Below are positions 15,871 through 24,420 of a stretch of DNA of 52,640 nt, piece by piece. A program made the position numbers and the translations under genes. The stretch is from an uncultured Pseudomonadota bacterium (GTDB lineage Bacteria > Pseudomonadota > Gammaproteobacteria > CAJXQU01). Within the stretch, counting starts at the first letter, position 1. Each line of letters opens with the position of its first letter. The stretch spans positions 1-52,640 of the forward strand of contig CAJXQU010000015.1 in NCBI GenBank assembly GCA_913058255.1, given 5' to 3'. The notes under the pieces are model-generated. The model was not told the DNA's origin, made no database searches, and saw only the letters and a list, made by a program, of their open reading frames with translations.

Positions 15871-17316
15871 TTAGAGCTTAAAAGGAAGGTTTTTCTTCCC
15901 TATTGGCTCGTGGTTTTTAAAGATTTTATTAACCTCTCTACCTTCATTCTTTAACTCAATATCAAGATCTTCAATACGATCTTTATTTATATTTTCGGAT
16001 GAACGATAGATACCACCATTCTTTTTGACGATTCTAGGTGTGATCATCACGACTGTTTCAGTATTCGTCACTGTGTCTTCTTGATTACGAAATGCATATC
16101 CAAGTAATGGAATATCACTTAGTATAGGAATGCCTTGACGAGCATTGGCAGCATTATTTTTGATCAAACCACCAATAAAAATAGTTTCTCCATCAGCCGC
16201 CAGTAGTTGTGTTGTAACTTCAGTAGTTTGTAATGAGGGGATGCCATCGGTCACCGTCGCATTACTCACTTCAGGATGGATTTGCATCATGATCTTGCCA
16301 CTACGATCAACAAAAGGAGTCACCCGTAAGATGACACCAGAATCTAAAAACTTAATCGTTTCAGTTTGTTGATTACCATTGCCACTCGTCGTTAATTCTT
16401 TGTATCCAATGCGATCACCGATCACAACTTCAGCCTCTTGATGTTCTAGTGCTAAAAGTTTGGGTGATGATAACGTTCGTACTCTGCCCTTGTTACTCAG
16501 CGCACTCAAAGCCAAATTCACATTAGAATTTGTCAACGAAAAGAACAGACCTGCACCCGGACCATCTAAGCCCGACGTACTAAACTCTCCTCCTCCCACA
16601 GAAAACATTCTGGCCCAATCTATTCCATAGGTTTCTGTTCGGTTTAATTTAATCTCTAGAATTTGTGCTTCGATCATGATCTGTGCAGGCTGGCTATCAA
16701 GCTCTTCTAATAAGGACTCAATTTTGATCATGAATTCAGGAATATCTTCGACGACGATTAAACGTCGCTCAGGCAGTGCTGTAATTTTTCCATAACGAGA
16801 AAGGTGATCACTGAGTATGGTTGAAACTACATTGGGATCACTGTATTGAACCTTGAAGGATTTAACCTGCGTCAAACCTCCCACAATCTCTTTTCCGGCA
16901 TCATCACGGGTCACGACGAAATAGGTGTTTCCTGATTTTTCGACAGCATAACCTGCTGCTATCGCAACGGCTTTGATCGCTTCATGCAGGTTTATTTCGT
17001 AAAGGTTAATTGAGACTTGGCCTTGAACACCTTTCGCCAACAGAATATTGACTCTCCCATGTTTGGACATCATTTCAAACACTTCTGCTAAATCAGCATG
17101 GCGGACAGAAATTGTTACTGTTTTGGACAAACTATCTTTCGGAGAAGTCGCCGTCTGAACGTTATGATTTTTTAAGCCTTCTTGATGTTCTGCTTCGGCT
17201 TGTTGTATTGGTAGTGCAAGATAGACGATCAGAAATAAGACGTGATAAAGCCTCTCGTTAAAGAGTTTTGTTTGGTTATTTTGTCTCTTCCATCGAGATA
17301 GAAAAGTTTTTTCCAT
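15871..17316 (-). CDS. Second secretin (PilQ/GspD/MshL family)
   Basis: Outer-membrane secretin of about 481 residues. Its signal peptide is preceded by a long basic n-region and ends near QAEA. The secretin-TonB N1 domain follows (VSINLYEINLHEAIKAVAI), then an N-domain (RRLIVVEDIPEFMIKIESLL) and the secretin barrel with RTLSSPKLLALE, TIFIGGLIKN, IPLLGYAFRN and TETVVMITPRIV. There is no lipobox, unlike MshL. Only one or two periplasmic N-domains are present, shorter than typical GspD. The frame opens at TTG 17331; I use ATG 17316. Either start overlaps the upstream PilP-like gene by about 40-55 bp. Confidence 0.9.
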   Translation of the reverse strand: MEKTFLSRWKRQNNQTKLFNERLYHVLFLIVYLALPIQQAEAEHQEGLKNHNVQTATSPKDSLSKTVTISVRHADLAEVFEMMSKHGRVNILLAKGVQGQVSINLYEINLHEAIKAVAIAAGYAVEKSGNTYFVVTRDDAGKEIVGGLTQVKSFKVQYSDPNVVSTILSDHLSRYGKITALPERRLIVVEDIPEFMIKIESLLEELDSQPAQIMIEAQILEIKLNRTETYGIDWARMFSVGGGEFSTSGLDGPGAGLFFSLTNSNVNLALSALSNKGRVRTLSSPKLLALEHQEAEVVIGDRIGYKELTTSGNGNQQTETIKFLDSGVILRVTPFVDRSGKIMMQIHPEVSNATVTDGIPSLQTTEVTTQLLAADGETIFIGGLIKNNAANARQGIPILSDIPLLGYAFRNQEDTVTNTETVVMITPRIVKKNGGIYRSSENINKDRIEDLDIELKNEGREVNKIFKNHEPIGKKNLPFKL

Positions 17317-17665
17317 TTTTTTCAAAAACAACAGATTGTCCCTTGACCTTGATCAGTCTAAAACCTTCATACTCCATACCAACCTCAATCATATCCCCAC
17401 CGATATTAACGATTGAAATATCATCCGAAAGGATGATGCCTCTTAATTCTGGCTGCCAAAGAAATGACTCCCGTGGCGTTCCTTTCGATGTTGGCGCTTC
17501 TTCCCTTTGCTCACCTACATTCATTGAGGCAGGCTCTGTTGACTGTTGTGTGAGCGGGTTTACAAAAGGATCAGTATGCAAGTCAGGTGCCAGAAAATTC
17601 TCTGCAATGACTTGCTGACCAAAGCTAAAGATAATAAGACTTAAAATAACTCTATTTTTTAGCAT
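17276..17665 (-). CDS. PilP/MshK-like periplasmic protein
   Basis: Small exported protein of 129 residues with a signal peptide cleaved probably after VIA (residue 21). A short disordered part follows (APDLHTDPFVNPLTQQ), then a beta-rich C-terminal domain (PELRGIILSDDISIVNIGGDMI) of the PilP/GspC HR type. DPFVNP resembles the DPTRP region of MshK. GGAG seven bases before ATG 17665 supports the start. It sits between the PilO-like gene and the secretin, the position of pilP in pilMNOPQ, and probably links the inner platform to that secretin. Confidence 0.8.
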   Translation of the reverse strand: MLKNRVILSLIIFSFGQQVIAENFLAPDLHTDPFVNPLTQQSTEPASMNVGEQREEAPTSKGTPRESFLWQPELRGIILSDDISIVNIGGDMIEVGMEYEGFRLIKVKGQSVVFEKNGKNFSISMEETK

Positions 17666-17666
17666 T

Positions 17667-18224
17667 TCACTGCTCCTCTAATGGCTGGATCAAAGCCAGT
17701 GATAAACGCAACTCTCGTTCCTCAGGATTAACACCTGCTTTCATCGAAAATCGTTTCACAAACAATGGCGTTGTCGCATGCTCAAGTGAGTAAACCCACT
17801 TAAATAACTGCCCGTAGGAACCACTCATTTCGATCTGAAAAGGAATCTCTGTATAGGTTTCACCTTGGCTTTCTTTACCCGGCGCGACATTAAGTAACTG
17901 AACTTCATATTGCTTTGCAAAGTTACCCAAGTCTGCGATCACCTTTAATGGCTTTGTACCTTTTAGAACTTCATGCCCGGTTTTTGTTAGCTGCTCGTTC
18001 AAGCTGGTGATTTCACTTTGTAATGAGAGCATTTCTTTTTTCCCAGCTTCAGGATCGCTAGGTAACATTTTTAGAGCCTCATAACGAACTTGCTGTAACT
18101 TATAAGACTTCATTGGCTTCTTAAATAGGCTCGTAAAACCACCCAAAACCAACACAACAGCAATTGCCGCTAATAGTAAAAACATCAGTCTTGGAGTCAG
18201 CGTTTTTGTCAGCTCATCTAACAT
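17667..18224 (-). CDS. PilO-like type IV filament platform protein
   Basis: Bitopic inner-membrane protein of 185 residues. An N-terminal hydrophobic helix (about 14-31) is followed by a coiled-coil stretch (about 45-90) and a ferredoxin-like periplasmic domain with PFQIEMSGSYGQLFKWVYSLE, the conserved PilO-type motif. It lies between the PilN-like and PilP-like genes, overlapping the former by one base. GspM is the T2SS equivalent. Confidence 0.85.
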   Translation of the reverse strand: MLDELTKTLTPRLMFLLLAAIAVVLVLGGFTSLFKKPMKSYKLQQVRYEALKMLPSDPEAGKKEMLSLQSEITSLNEQLTKTGHEVLKGTKPLKVIADLGNFAKQYEVQLLNVAPGKESQGETYTEIPFQIEMSGSYGQLFKWVYSLEHATTPLFVKRFSMKAGVNPEERELRLSLALIQPLEEQ

Positions 18225-18799
18225 TACATAATTTCCATATCAAAACTGACAAGACTATCTGACTTGTTCAGCATCGCCGATTTAAGAACAACCACTTCAT
18301 GGACTTCTGGCTCTGTTAATAAACGTTCGACAAAGGCTGATAATGAGGCGTGATCTAAAGCTTTACCTTTAATTTTTATATTCATTAATTTTTCTTGATC
18401 AGGGTTTTCGTTTCCAAGTGCCGTCGCTTCGTAACTCCACTCCTCCATCCAAACCGTAGGGTTCAAAACGCGATCAAAAATTTGAAATGTCTTACCCGCC
18501 GCGCCGCCTTTTTGTAAAAGCTCAACAAATGCGATTTGCTTCTGCACTATCGCTCGCTCACCTTCTAGCTTTGTAATTTCATCATGTTGCGTTGTTATTG
18601 TTTTTTTCTGTTCTTCCAGACTAGTTATCTGTGCGTTGACCTTGGTCACATTCGCATTTAAAAATATTTTCCCAGCAATAATCAGCGCGATCAACAATGC
18701 ATACAAACAACCAAAACCTATCAACATCTGTTTGGCTTTTTGCACACGCCGATAACTTTCAGGAATAAGATCTATTTCACGCACTGGTTTCACTCCCAC
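18224..18799 (-). CDS. PilN-like type IV filament platform protein
   Basis: Bitopic inner-membrane protein of 191 residues. The cytoplasmic REIDLIPESYR at residues 6-16 matches the docking peptide of PilN for PilM. A hydrophobic segment (about 25-43), coiled coil (about 50-90) and periplasmic alpha/beta domain follow. The gene starts 23 bp inside the end of the PilM-like gene and touches the PilO-like gene with a one-base overlap, so translation of the set is tightly coupled. Confidence 0.87.
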   Translation of the reverse strand: MGVKPVREIDLIPESYRRVQKAKQMLIGFGCLYALLIALIIAGKIFLNANVTKVNAQITSLEEQKKTITTQHDEITKLEGERAIVQKQIAFVELLQKGGAAGKTFQIFDRVLNPTVWMEEWSYEATALGNENPDQEKLMNIKIKGKALDHASLSAFVERLLTEPEVHEVVVLKSAMLNKSDSLVSFDMEIM

Positions 18800-19868
18800 T
18801 TAACGACAAACCAGTAGCCACCGCAATGCCCAAATGCCCAGATTGTTCATTAACTTCTTCGGCTTGATGAGAGGTATTCAAGCCATAAAATGGTCGTGTC
18901 GTTTTAACTGGAAGTCCTGTCATTTCAGCGAGAAGTTTATCAAAACTAGGCCAAGCCGCTACACTTCCAAAAATATAAGCTTGATACACATTTCGCCCAC
19001 GTGTTCGCGAAGCCACATACAGCATCAAACGTTTTATTTCAGAAGAAAATTCTAACAACGAAGGTTTCAATATATCCGTCAGTGAAGCCGTAATTCCTGG
19101 TTCAAATAAATCATCACCAGCCAAAATATTGTTAACCACCTGAACCCCGTGACGCTCTAATAAATTTTCGGCTTCATCCTGAGAAACCTCCAAAGCGTCT
19201 GACACTTGCTTTAGTGCTGAGTTTAAGCCAAATGATAATGAACGATCGAGTAATAGGCGGCGTCCCCATAAGACGGTTGCGTACGATCGGTCAATGCCAA
19301 AATTAATGGCTAAAACAACCTTGTCGTTTTGTGTGGGGTGCATGGCGCTGATCAAACGATTGATTGCCACCGGCCCAATCTCTAGTCGAACAACATTCAA
19401 ACCTGCCTTGCTTAAATAGTCTAAGAATTCGATAACCGACTTTTGCTCGGCAACCGCCACGAGCGCGGTTCGATCAACCTGATCTTTATGTTCAGGTCTA
19501 ATGTGCAAGTAATCTATAACGGACTTGTTAATGCTGTCACCAAAACGTTCTTTTATCGCTCCAATAACAACCTCGTCAACATCTTGTCCGGGGGTATGCT
19601 TATATTCTAATGAAATAAACTGAACCTTCTCTGGCGGCATTGCAACAACAGCTCGCCGACCTTTGAAAGCACCTTGTTTACGCGCTTCGCGGAGTAGCTT
19701 CTTTAGTTCAGCAGATGACGCATAAAGCTCGTCTTTAGCGATGGGATAATCTATAGACACAGCCGAACGAACACACGGACCACTTTTAGTAAAATCTGCC
19801 TGTACTATTTTTAATGCTTCCGTCCCAAAGTCTAGTCCAATGGGGCCAGTACGGAGAGTCCCTAACAT
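18777..19868 (-). CDS. PilM-like actin-fold platform ATPase
   Basis: Cytoplasmic PilM-type protein of 363 residues. Visible motifs are GPIGLDFGTEALKIVQ (phosphate-1 region), the VVAMPPEKVQFISLEY segment, VVLAINFGIDRSYATVLWG (phosphate-2 region) and the adenosine-region IFGSVAAWPSFDKLL. The actin-like nucleotide site therefore appears intact, unlike the neighbouring MshI. It is the first gene of a pilM-N-O-P-Q-type set, preceded by a 213-bp gap after the last pseudopilin gene. That gap should contain a promoter, but I cannot point to convincing boxes. Confidence 0.9.
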   Translation of the reverse strand: MLGTLRTGPIGLDFGTEALKIVQADFTKSGPCVRSAVSIDYPIAKDELYASSAELKKLLREARKQGAFKGRRAVVAMPPEKVQFISLEYKHTPGQDVDEVVIGAIKERFGDSINKSVIDYLHIRPEHKDQVDRTALVAVAEQKSVIEFLDYLSKAGLNVVRLEIGPVAINRLISAMHPTQNDKVVLAINFGIDRSYATVLWGRRLLLDRSLSFGLNSALKQVSDALEVSQDEAENLLERHGVQVVNNILAGDDLFEPGITASLTDILKPSLLEFSSEIKRLMLYVASRTRGRNVYQAYIFGSVAAWPSFDKLLAEMTGLPVKTTRPFYGLNTSHQAEEVNEQSGHLGIAVATGLSLSGSETSA

Positions 19869-20081
19869 GTGTTCTCTTTCCCAAAATATTCGTGTCCAAC
19901 TATAGTTATCGGAAAATATCTGGAAAGCTGAAGCCGTTCATTGATAAAAACACTTTCACTGCATACAGCGGCCTATTCATGAGAATGAATGGTTAAAATC
20001 CGCTTAACGACAGTGATCTTTTTTTCGACTCAAACAAACGCGCAATCACCTTGTCTCTATTTTCTAGTTTTTATTCAAATC

Positions 20082-21017
20082 TTATGGGCAAGTATGCCCA
20101 CACTCACATAATGTGCTTATGCGCAATATGGGGTGTTTGGTGCTATCGCTATGATTTTTATTAATAAACTTAAGGTTATTTGTGACTCCATTCTCTCCCC
20201 ATAATTCAAAGCCATAGTTGACATAGGCTCCATCAAGCCAACCGGTGACAAGATCTTTAACATCCCAACTATTCCATCCAATCACACCCTCGTCAACACT
20301 CGTCACCGCCGCAGGAGAGAAATCAAGATCACTGTTAGTCCAAACAACACCAGCCTTTCTTTCATTATAGGTTGCTTCGTCCTCCACCCATTCTTTCTTC
20401 AAACGTAAAATGCTCACATCAACATCGCTATTACTACTATCAGGAGCACCCGATAAATGTAATTCAAGGCTGACTGAAACAAGCGCGTCAATATCCACCG
20501 TCATACTCGAAAAATCGAATTCTAAAAGCCCAATACGATCAGGCAAAAAAGCACTATAATTGACATGTAATGTCTCTTCAGTACTATAATTCGTTGACTT
20601 ATCGGTTGATCGTATATGAGTCCCTTTCGTTGGATTGAGCGTTTGCTCAATCGTCTCAAACATCCTCACCTCACGAGAAAACTGCTTAACACCGCCCTCC
20701 TGCTCAACAGTAATATTAAGCATCACAGGCGAGCCATGATCAGGGCTCACCGAAGCCGTATAATTGCGACCATTAAAACTCCCCGTTGGAGCCACAGAAT
20801 ATCCCGCACAATCGTCATCTTGTAACAATGCTTGGCCTGCCATCACGAGTCCAGCCTCAGCAACATACCGAGCTTGCTCAAAATCATTGATCGCTGCCGT
20901 TTGTTTTAGAGCAACAACACTTTTTTGATTTAACATTAACGCAATTGAGCCAATGACCGCTAAGATCAAAACTACCGGTAGCAGAATAAAGCCTTGCCTA
21001 TCCCTTCGCATGCTCAT
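20082..21017 (-). CDS. GspK/PilX-like pseudopilin with C-terminal DNRLRE-type domain
   Basis: Minor pseudopilin of 311 residues. The prepilin leader MSMRRDRQG precedes FILLPVVLILAVIGSIALML; position +5 is Pro, not the usual Glu, as expected for tip-located GspK/PilX proteins. Residues about 40-125 form the pilin-like part. From about 130 to 300 the sequence looks like a DNRLRE-type beta-sandwich (GLLEFDFSSM, VSLELHLSG, WVEDEATYNER, WDVKDLVTGWLDG, NYGFELWGENG), a module found on surface and adhesion proteins. It ends in CECGHTCP. It closes the G-H-I-J-K series and overlaps the J-like gene by 4 bp. The domain call is by motif recognition only. Confidence 0.78.
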   Translation of the reverse strand: MSMRRDRQGFILLPVVLILAVIGSIALMLNQKSVVALKQTAAINDFEQARYVAEAGLVMAGQALLQDDDCAGYSVAPTGSFNGRNYTASVSPDHGSPVMLNITVEQEGGVKQFSREVRMFETIEQTLNPTKGTHIRSTDKSTNYSTEETLHVNYSAFLPDRIGLLEFDFSSMTVDIDALVSVSLELHLSGAPDSSNSDVDVSILRLKKEWVEDEATYNERKAGVVWTNSDLDFSPAAVTSVDEGVIGWNSWDVKDLVTGWLDGAYVNYGFELWGENGVTNNLKFINKNHSDSTKHPILRISTLCECGHTCP

Positions 21018-21760
21018 AATCGCCCACCCAGCCGAATGCTCGTGTTCAAGCTTGTGGTTGTTACACCATCATCTGCGGTCAACACCAACCCGACCTGCAC
21101 AATGGCATAACGTCCGGTTTGTGTGGGGGTTGTCACTGTGAAGCTTGTGATCCGCTCAGAAATGATGGTTACCAGCTTATCTTCATTACCGACAGTCCCA
21201 TTACCTGAAATATCAAATGACAGTTTCTCATCTTGTTTAAAGATGCCATTTTTCCAGTCTAAATGAAGTTTTTCAGGCTTGTCTTCATCTACCACCCCAT
21301 CTTCATCATCATCGTCTTTATTGCCTTCATCGACAGAGCCATCGCCATCATCATCGACGCCTAAAACACCTGATGCGCCATCACCATTCATATCGCCCAA
21401 ACCATCTTCATCAACCTGGCCATCTTCATCATCGTCGGCATCGGCAAAACCATTTTTATCCATATCTCTTTCGGGATCGAGACGAAAATCATAGTGAATT
21501 TTGGTCAGCGTATTTTTCTTCATTGTCATCCAGCTAGCTCGACTAACCACCCGCACGATCCGACGCATGGCAAAAGCAGCTTCGCGCTCAAGTTCCGTTT
21601 TTTGCTCAACCACCTGCTGAGTATTAGAAACATTACCGATCACATTGCCTAAGGAGAGCATCAACAGCCCAGAAATAGCCACCACAACTAAAATCTCGAC
21701 CAAGGTGAAGCCTCTTTCCGAGCGCTTGATAAGCATTGATTGATAGTTTGGGCTACGCAT
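21014..21760 (-). CDS. GspJ/PilW-like pseudopilin with acidic calcium-loop insert
   Basis: Minor pseudopilin of about 248 residues with cleavage motif ERG-FTLVEILVVVAISG, where Glu +5 is present. Roughly residues 85-160 form a striking Asp-rich insert with repeated DxDxDGxxD-type loops (DMDKNGFADADDDEDG, DMNGDGASG, DDDGDGSVDEG, DDDDEDGVVDED) resembling thrombospondin-type-3, dockerin or EF-hand calcium loops. A beta-rich C-terminal part follows. I use ATG 21760, which overlaps the I-like stop by 8 bp; ATG 21736 would give a shorter leader. The codons of the insert produce a simple CATC-rich stretch on the plus strand. Confidence 0.82.
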   Translation of the reverse strand: MRSPNYQSMLIKRSERGFTLVEILVVVAISGLLMLSLGNVIGNVSNTQQVVEQKTELEREAAFAMRRIVRVVSRASWMTMKKNTLTKIHYDFRLDPERDMDKNGFADADDDEDGQVDEDGLGDMNGDGASGVLGVDDDGDGSVDEGNKDDDDEDGVVDEDKPEKLHLDWKNGIFKQDEKLSFDISGNGTVGNEDKLVTIISERITSFTVTTPTQTGRYAIVQVGLVLTADDGVTTTSLNTSIRLGGRL

Positions 21761-22175
21761 CGGGTAACACCAATGTCTCAAAGCTTAGCGGACTACCTTG
21801 ATATTCCGCCCGAACCCAAATCACCTCATCAACCCCCGTATAAGGATCATCATCGGCATCGGCGTTATCAACATCGTAACGTGACAAATAAACCGCTAAA
21901 GGATCCGTACCACTGACATCTGAATAAGAACTCAGCGTGGAATAAGCTCCAGCGACGGTGGCTGCAGCATCCAGCGTGGCAAAATCATCTGCCAGCACCT
22001 CTTCCATCTTGCCAAATAGCAGATAATGTTGGCGCAAAGAATGACTACCGATTTCAGAACTTTTGATGCTGGTTTGCAACGCTTCCATCGCCGGAACAAG
22101 TGTAATACCCAGTAGCACAATGGCGATCAAGACCTCGATCAAAGAAAAACCTGAAGATGAACCTATCTTTCTCAT
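21753..22175 (-). CDS. GspI/PilV/MshD-like minor pseudopilin
   Basis: Prepilin-like protein of 140 residues with leader MRKIGSSSG and FSLIEVLIAIVLLGITLVPA, including Glu +5. A short globular part follows, with acidic DNADADDDPYTG near residues 103-114. Length and position between the H-like and J-like genes fit GspI; MshD is the alternative name. Four-base overlap with the H-like gene. Confidence 0.83.
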   Translation of the reverse strand: MRKIGSSSGFSLIEVLIAIVLLGITLVPAMEALQTSIKSSEIGSHSLRQHYLLFGKMEEVLADDFATLDAAATVAGAYSTLSSYSDVSGTDPLAVYLSRYDVDNADADDDPYTGVDEVIWVRAEYQGSPLSFETLVLPDA

Positions 22176-22738
22176 GGCGTCAAGACCCGCCCAAAACCAG
22201 GCTCTAAAACCACCTGCTGGATCAGATCCCCATAGCTCATATCAATGTTTGCTGACTCTAAAATAAAGGAGTTTCCTGACACGGAGTCACGCCAAAATGG
22301 CGTTCCTTCCTCATCAAACAAAACATAAGACACACTCGAAGCAAGCGTATAATAGTGAAACAAGGGAATAACCGAAGAAAAGCCCACCCCCTTTGTAGAC
22401 GAATTGTCCGACAAAAGAAAATCGTATGGTTGCTTAGAATGTGGATGATAATCGACTAACAAACCAGTCAACGGATTAGCGCCCGTCCCGGCTTTAAAGG
22501 CATAAAGCCGCGTCGTAACCGTATCAAGATGCACACCATGCACCTGCCCCGTACGAATCGACTCGTCTCGAGCAAATCTCAAGGCCGTAGCAACCTCATT
22601 GCTTGCAGAATCTAAACGGGCCGGATTGGAGCTAGATAACTCAGGTAGAACAACACTGGCTATGATGCTTAGAATAAACAGCACAATCAGTGTTTCTATT
22701 AGGGTGAAGCCACCTTGATCTTGCATTTCACACGACAA
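22172..22738 (-). CDS. GspH/FimT/MshC-like minor pseudopilin
   Basis: Prepilin-like protein of 188 residues. The leader ends in QGG and is followed by FTLIETLIVLFILSIIASVV with Glu +5. The stretch EVATALRFARDESIRTGQ is the hallmark of GspH/FimT proteins. The C-terminal part is beta-rich. It lies 20 bp after the major pilin gene and overlaps the I-like gene by 4 bp. Confidence 0.86.
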   Translation of the reverse strand: MSCEMQDQGGFTLIETLIVLFILSIIASVVLPELSSSNPARLDSASNEVATALRFARDESIRTGQVHGVHLDTVTTRLYAFKAGTGANPLTGLLVDYHPHSKQPYDFLLSDNSSTKGVGFSSVIPLFHYYTLASSVSYVLFDEEGTPFWRDSVSGNSFILESANIDMSYGDLIQQVVLEPGFGRVLTP

Positions 22739-22758
22739 ACTCTGATAGATTCGTGCCC

Positions 22759-23331
22759 CTAGTAAGAATCGTAAAAAGGCGTGCCTGAGTGATCATCAGC
22801 AATGAACTTTCCTGTCAACTCATCATAGAGCCAACCACCGGAACTGTCAGTCGTTGCTGAAACCATCGCTAAGTTTCCACTTGTTGTTGGAAAAACAATG
22901 GTATTTACTTCTGTAATCGCGTTTTTAGGTATGCCAGCAACACCCGTTGTTGAAACAGTAAGATATGGGCCATATTTAAAAGTCGCACTTTTCATAGAAC
23001 AAGCTGCGCCTGTGATGCTGGTAAACAGTGTCAATTGTTCCGCGAATGCCAAAGCGGTTCTTGCAAGACCTTCACCTGGGCCTGACGCACAGCCACCACC
23101 ACCTGTTGCAAGCTTAACGCCCGGGTAGTCCCCATGGTCTTGCTTATAAAGAGCAATGGACGATCGCATGGCGGAGAGATTCGTTTTTAAAGACTCAACC
23201 CTCGCATCATCCGTCGCACCACTCAATTGAGGAATAACCACTGCAGCCAAAATTCCCAAAATAACAACCACGATGAGTAACTCTATCAACGTGAAACCTT
23301 TTTGCAGATCCCTTTTTATCGATAACTTCAT
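22759..23331 (-). CDS. Major pilin/pseudopilin (GspG/MshA-like)
   Basis: Type IV pilin-like protein of 190 residues with leader MKLSIKRDLQKG and FTLIELLIVVVILGILAAVV, including Glu +5. Helix continuation (LKTNLSAMRSSIALYKQDHGDYPG) resembles GspG and MshA. Two cysteines (GGGGCASG and GAACSMKS) could form a disulfide, more MshA-like, and the typical GspG C-terminal DPWGNPY motif is not seen. ATG 23331 has AAGGTG six bases upstream, so I prefer it to GTG 23340. As the first pilin gene after a divergent intergenic region it is probably the most highly expressed. Whether it serves one or both assembly platforms is unknown. Confidence 0.87.
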   Translation of the reverse strand: MKLSIKRDLQKGFTLIELLIVVVILGILAAVVIPQLSGATDDARVESLKTNLSAMRSSIALYKQDHGDYPGVKLATGGGGCASGPGEGLARTALAFAEQLTLFTSITGAACSMKSATFKYGPYLTVSTTGVAGIPKNAITEVNTIVFPTTSGNLAMVSATTDSSGGWLYDELTGKFIADDHSGTPFYDSY

Positions 23332-23700
23332 AAATAACACCTTTTATGTAACATTAATATAATTCGTTACTTGACATTATCGACTCCTTCAGGAATTACT
23401 TTAAGTAATACATAACTATTACATAAACGAAGTATCACAACCCTTTCTATTATATTAATAGGCCACACAAGCTAGCTTAGAACCGACCCTTATAAAAACC
23501 TCAAGCTCCATAGAAAGCGTCAATAGCTAGACAGGGCGCGCTTACCCCGTATTTTCGCCCCATCGCACAATGTAATAATATGAGAATTCCACTAACAACT
23601 TCAACTTTTTACTGGTATGGTTAAGCTGTGATTAAATATTCCTCATAATAATAAAAAACATAAATCAAGATGTTCTAACTCATCTGTATAGGGACTAAAC
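23332..23700. promoter_or_regulatory. Divergent intergenic region between major pilin and VPLPA-CTERM genes
   Basis: A 369-bp non-coding gap that must hold both divergent promoters. The clearest structure is a perfect palindrome ATTACTT-T-AAGTAAT at 23395-23409, about 64 bp upstream of the major pilin start, a candidate operator. The VPLPA-CTERM gene has an AGGGA ribosome-binding site at 23690. No unambiguous -35/-10 pair or sigma-54 site could be assigned by eye. Confidence 0.4.
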
Positions 23701-24408
23701 ATGATAAAATCAATCTCCATCACCTCCATCACCTCCATCACCTCCGTAATCTTGTCACTCTTTTTGCTATCAACCAATGCGTCAGCCACGGTCATCTATG
23801 CGCAGGACCTTGACCCTTCGCTTACTGTAGGTAGATTTGTCAGCGATTTCGGAACAACCACTCGGAGAGCCAACAAATTCACTCTGTCCGGTGCTGCGAC
23901 CCAGTCGATAAACACTATCAGCTGGCTGGGAACGTATGGCTCGCTTGTCACCTCTCCAGGCGCTGATGATTTCACACTCCGAGTATTTGCTGATAACGGC
24001 AGCGGAGCCCCAGAGCTGTCAGCCTCGGTATTAGACATCGACGTTGGCAATGCCGTTAACCGTGCAGGTACTGGGGGGTTTTCTATATTCGGCAGAGATA
24101 TATATACCTATCAAGCCAGTTTAGGAACGGACATTACCCTTTCATCCGGCGTTGATTACTGGTTAGCTGTCATTAATGATTTCAGTGTCATTAGTACTTC
24201 AGATAGTTGGAGTTGGGCAGTCTCTTCATTTACTGGAAGCAACACATTAGTCCAAGGCACTGATGGTGGCACCTGGGTAGTACCGACTACCGATACAGCC
24301 CAATACGAATTATCACACGTATCAAGCGTCCCTATCCCAGCCGCATTATGGCTGATGATCAGTGGCCTTGCTGGCTTAGCTACTTTCAAAAGAAAACAAC
24401 ACGCTTAA
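23701..24408 (+). CDS. VPLPA-CTERM-type exported protein (exosortase substrate candidate)
   Basis: Exported protein of 235 residues. The signal peptide is probably cleaved after NASA (residue 29). A beta-rich domain over about 30-205 contains DDFTLRVFAD and SGVDYWLAVINDF, typical of the secreted beta-sandwich proteins that carry such anchors. The C terminus VPIPAALWLMISGLAGLATF followed by KRK (210-235) is the tripartite VPLPA-CTERM sorting signal: motif, hydrophobic helix, basic end. Such signals are handled by exosortases in exopolysaccharide-producing Gram-negative bacteria; no exosortase gene is in the window. It is the only plus-strand gene between 5.1 and 31.6 kb. Confidence 0.82.
   Translation: MIKSISITSITSITSVILSLFLLSTNASATVIYAQDLDPSLTVGRFVSDFGTTTRRANKFTLSGAATQSINTISWLGTYGSLVTSPGADDFTLRVFADNGSGAPELSASVLDIDVGNAVNRAGTGGFSIFGRDIYTYQASLGTDITLSSGVDYWLAVINDFSVISTSDSWSWAVSSFTGSNTLVQGTDGGTWVVPTTDTAQYELSHVSSVPIPAALWLMISGLAGLATFKRKQHA
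23719..23745 (+). repeat. Three perfect 9-bp tandem repeats in a signal peptide
   Basis: Three identical copies of ATCACCTCC encode repeated Ile-Thr-Ser in the signal peptide of the VPLPA-CTERM protein, with a partial copy (ATCTCC) just before. The unit is a multiple of three, so copy changes would alter signal-peptide length without shifting the frame. Confidence 0.9.
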
Positions 24409-24420
24409 ACAAGCTGTTTT

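Noticed and set aside
21279-21494. Plus-strand Ser/Pro-rich open frame
   Set aside because: It is the antisense of the Asp-codon-rich calcium-loop insert; low complexity explains the open frame.
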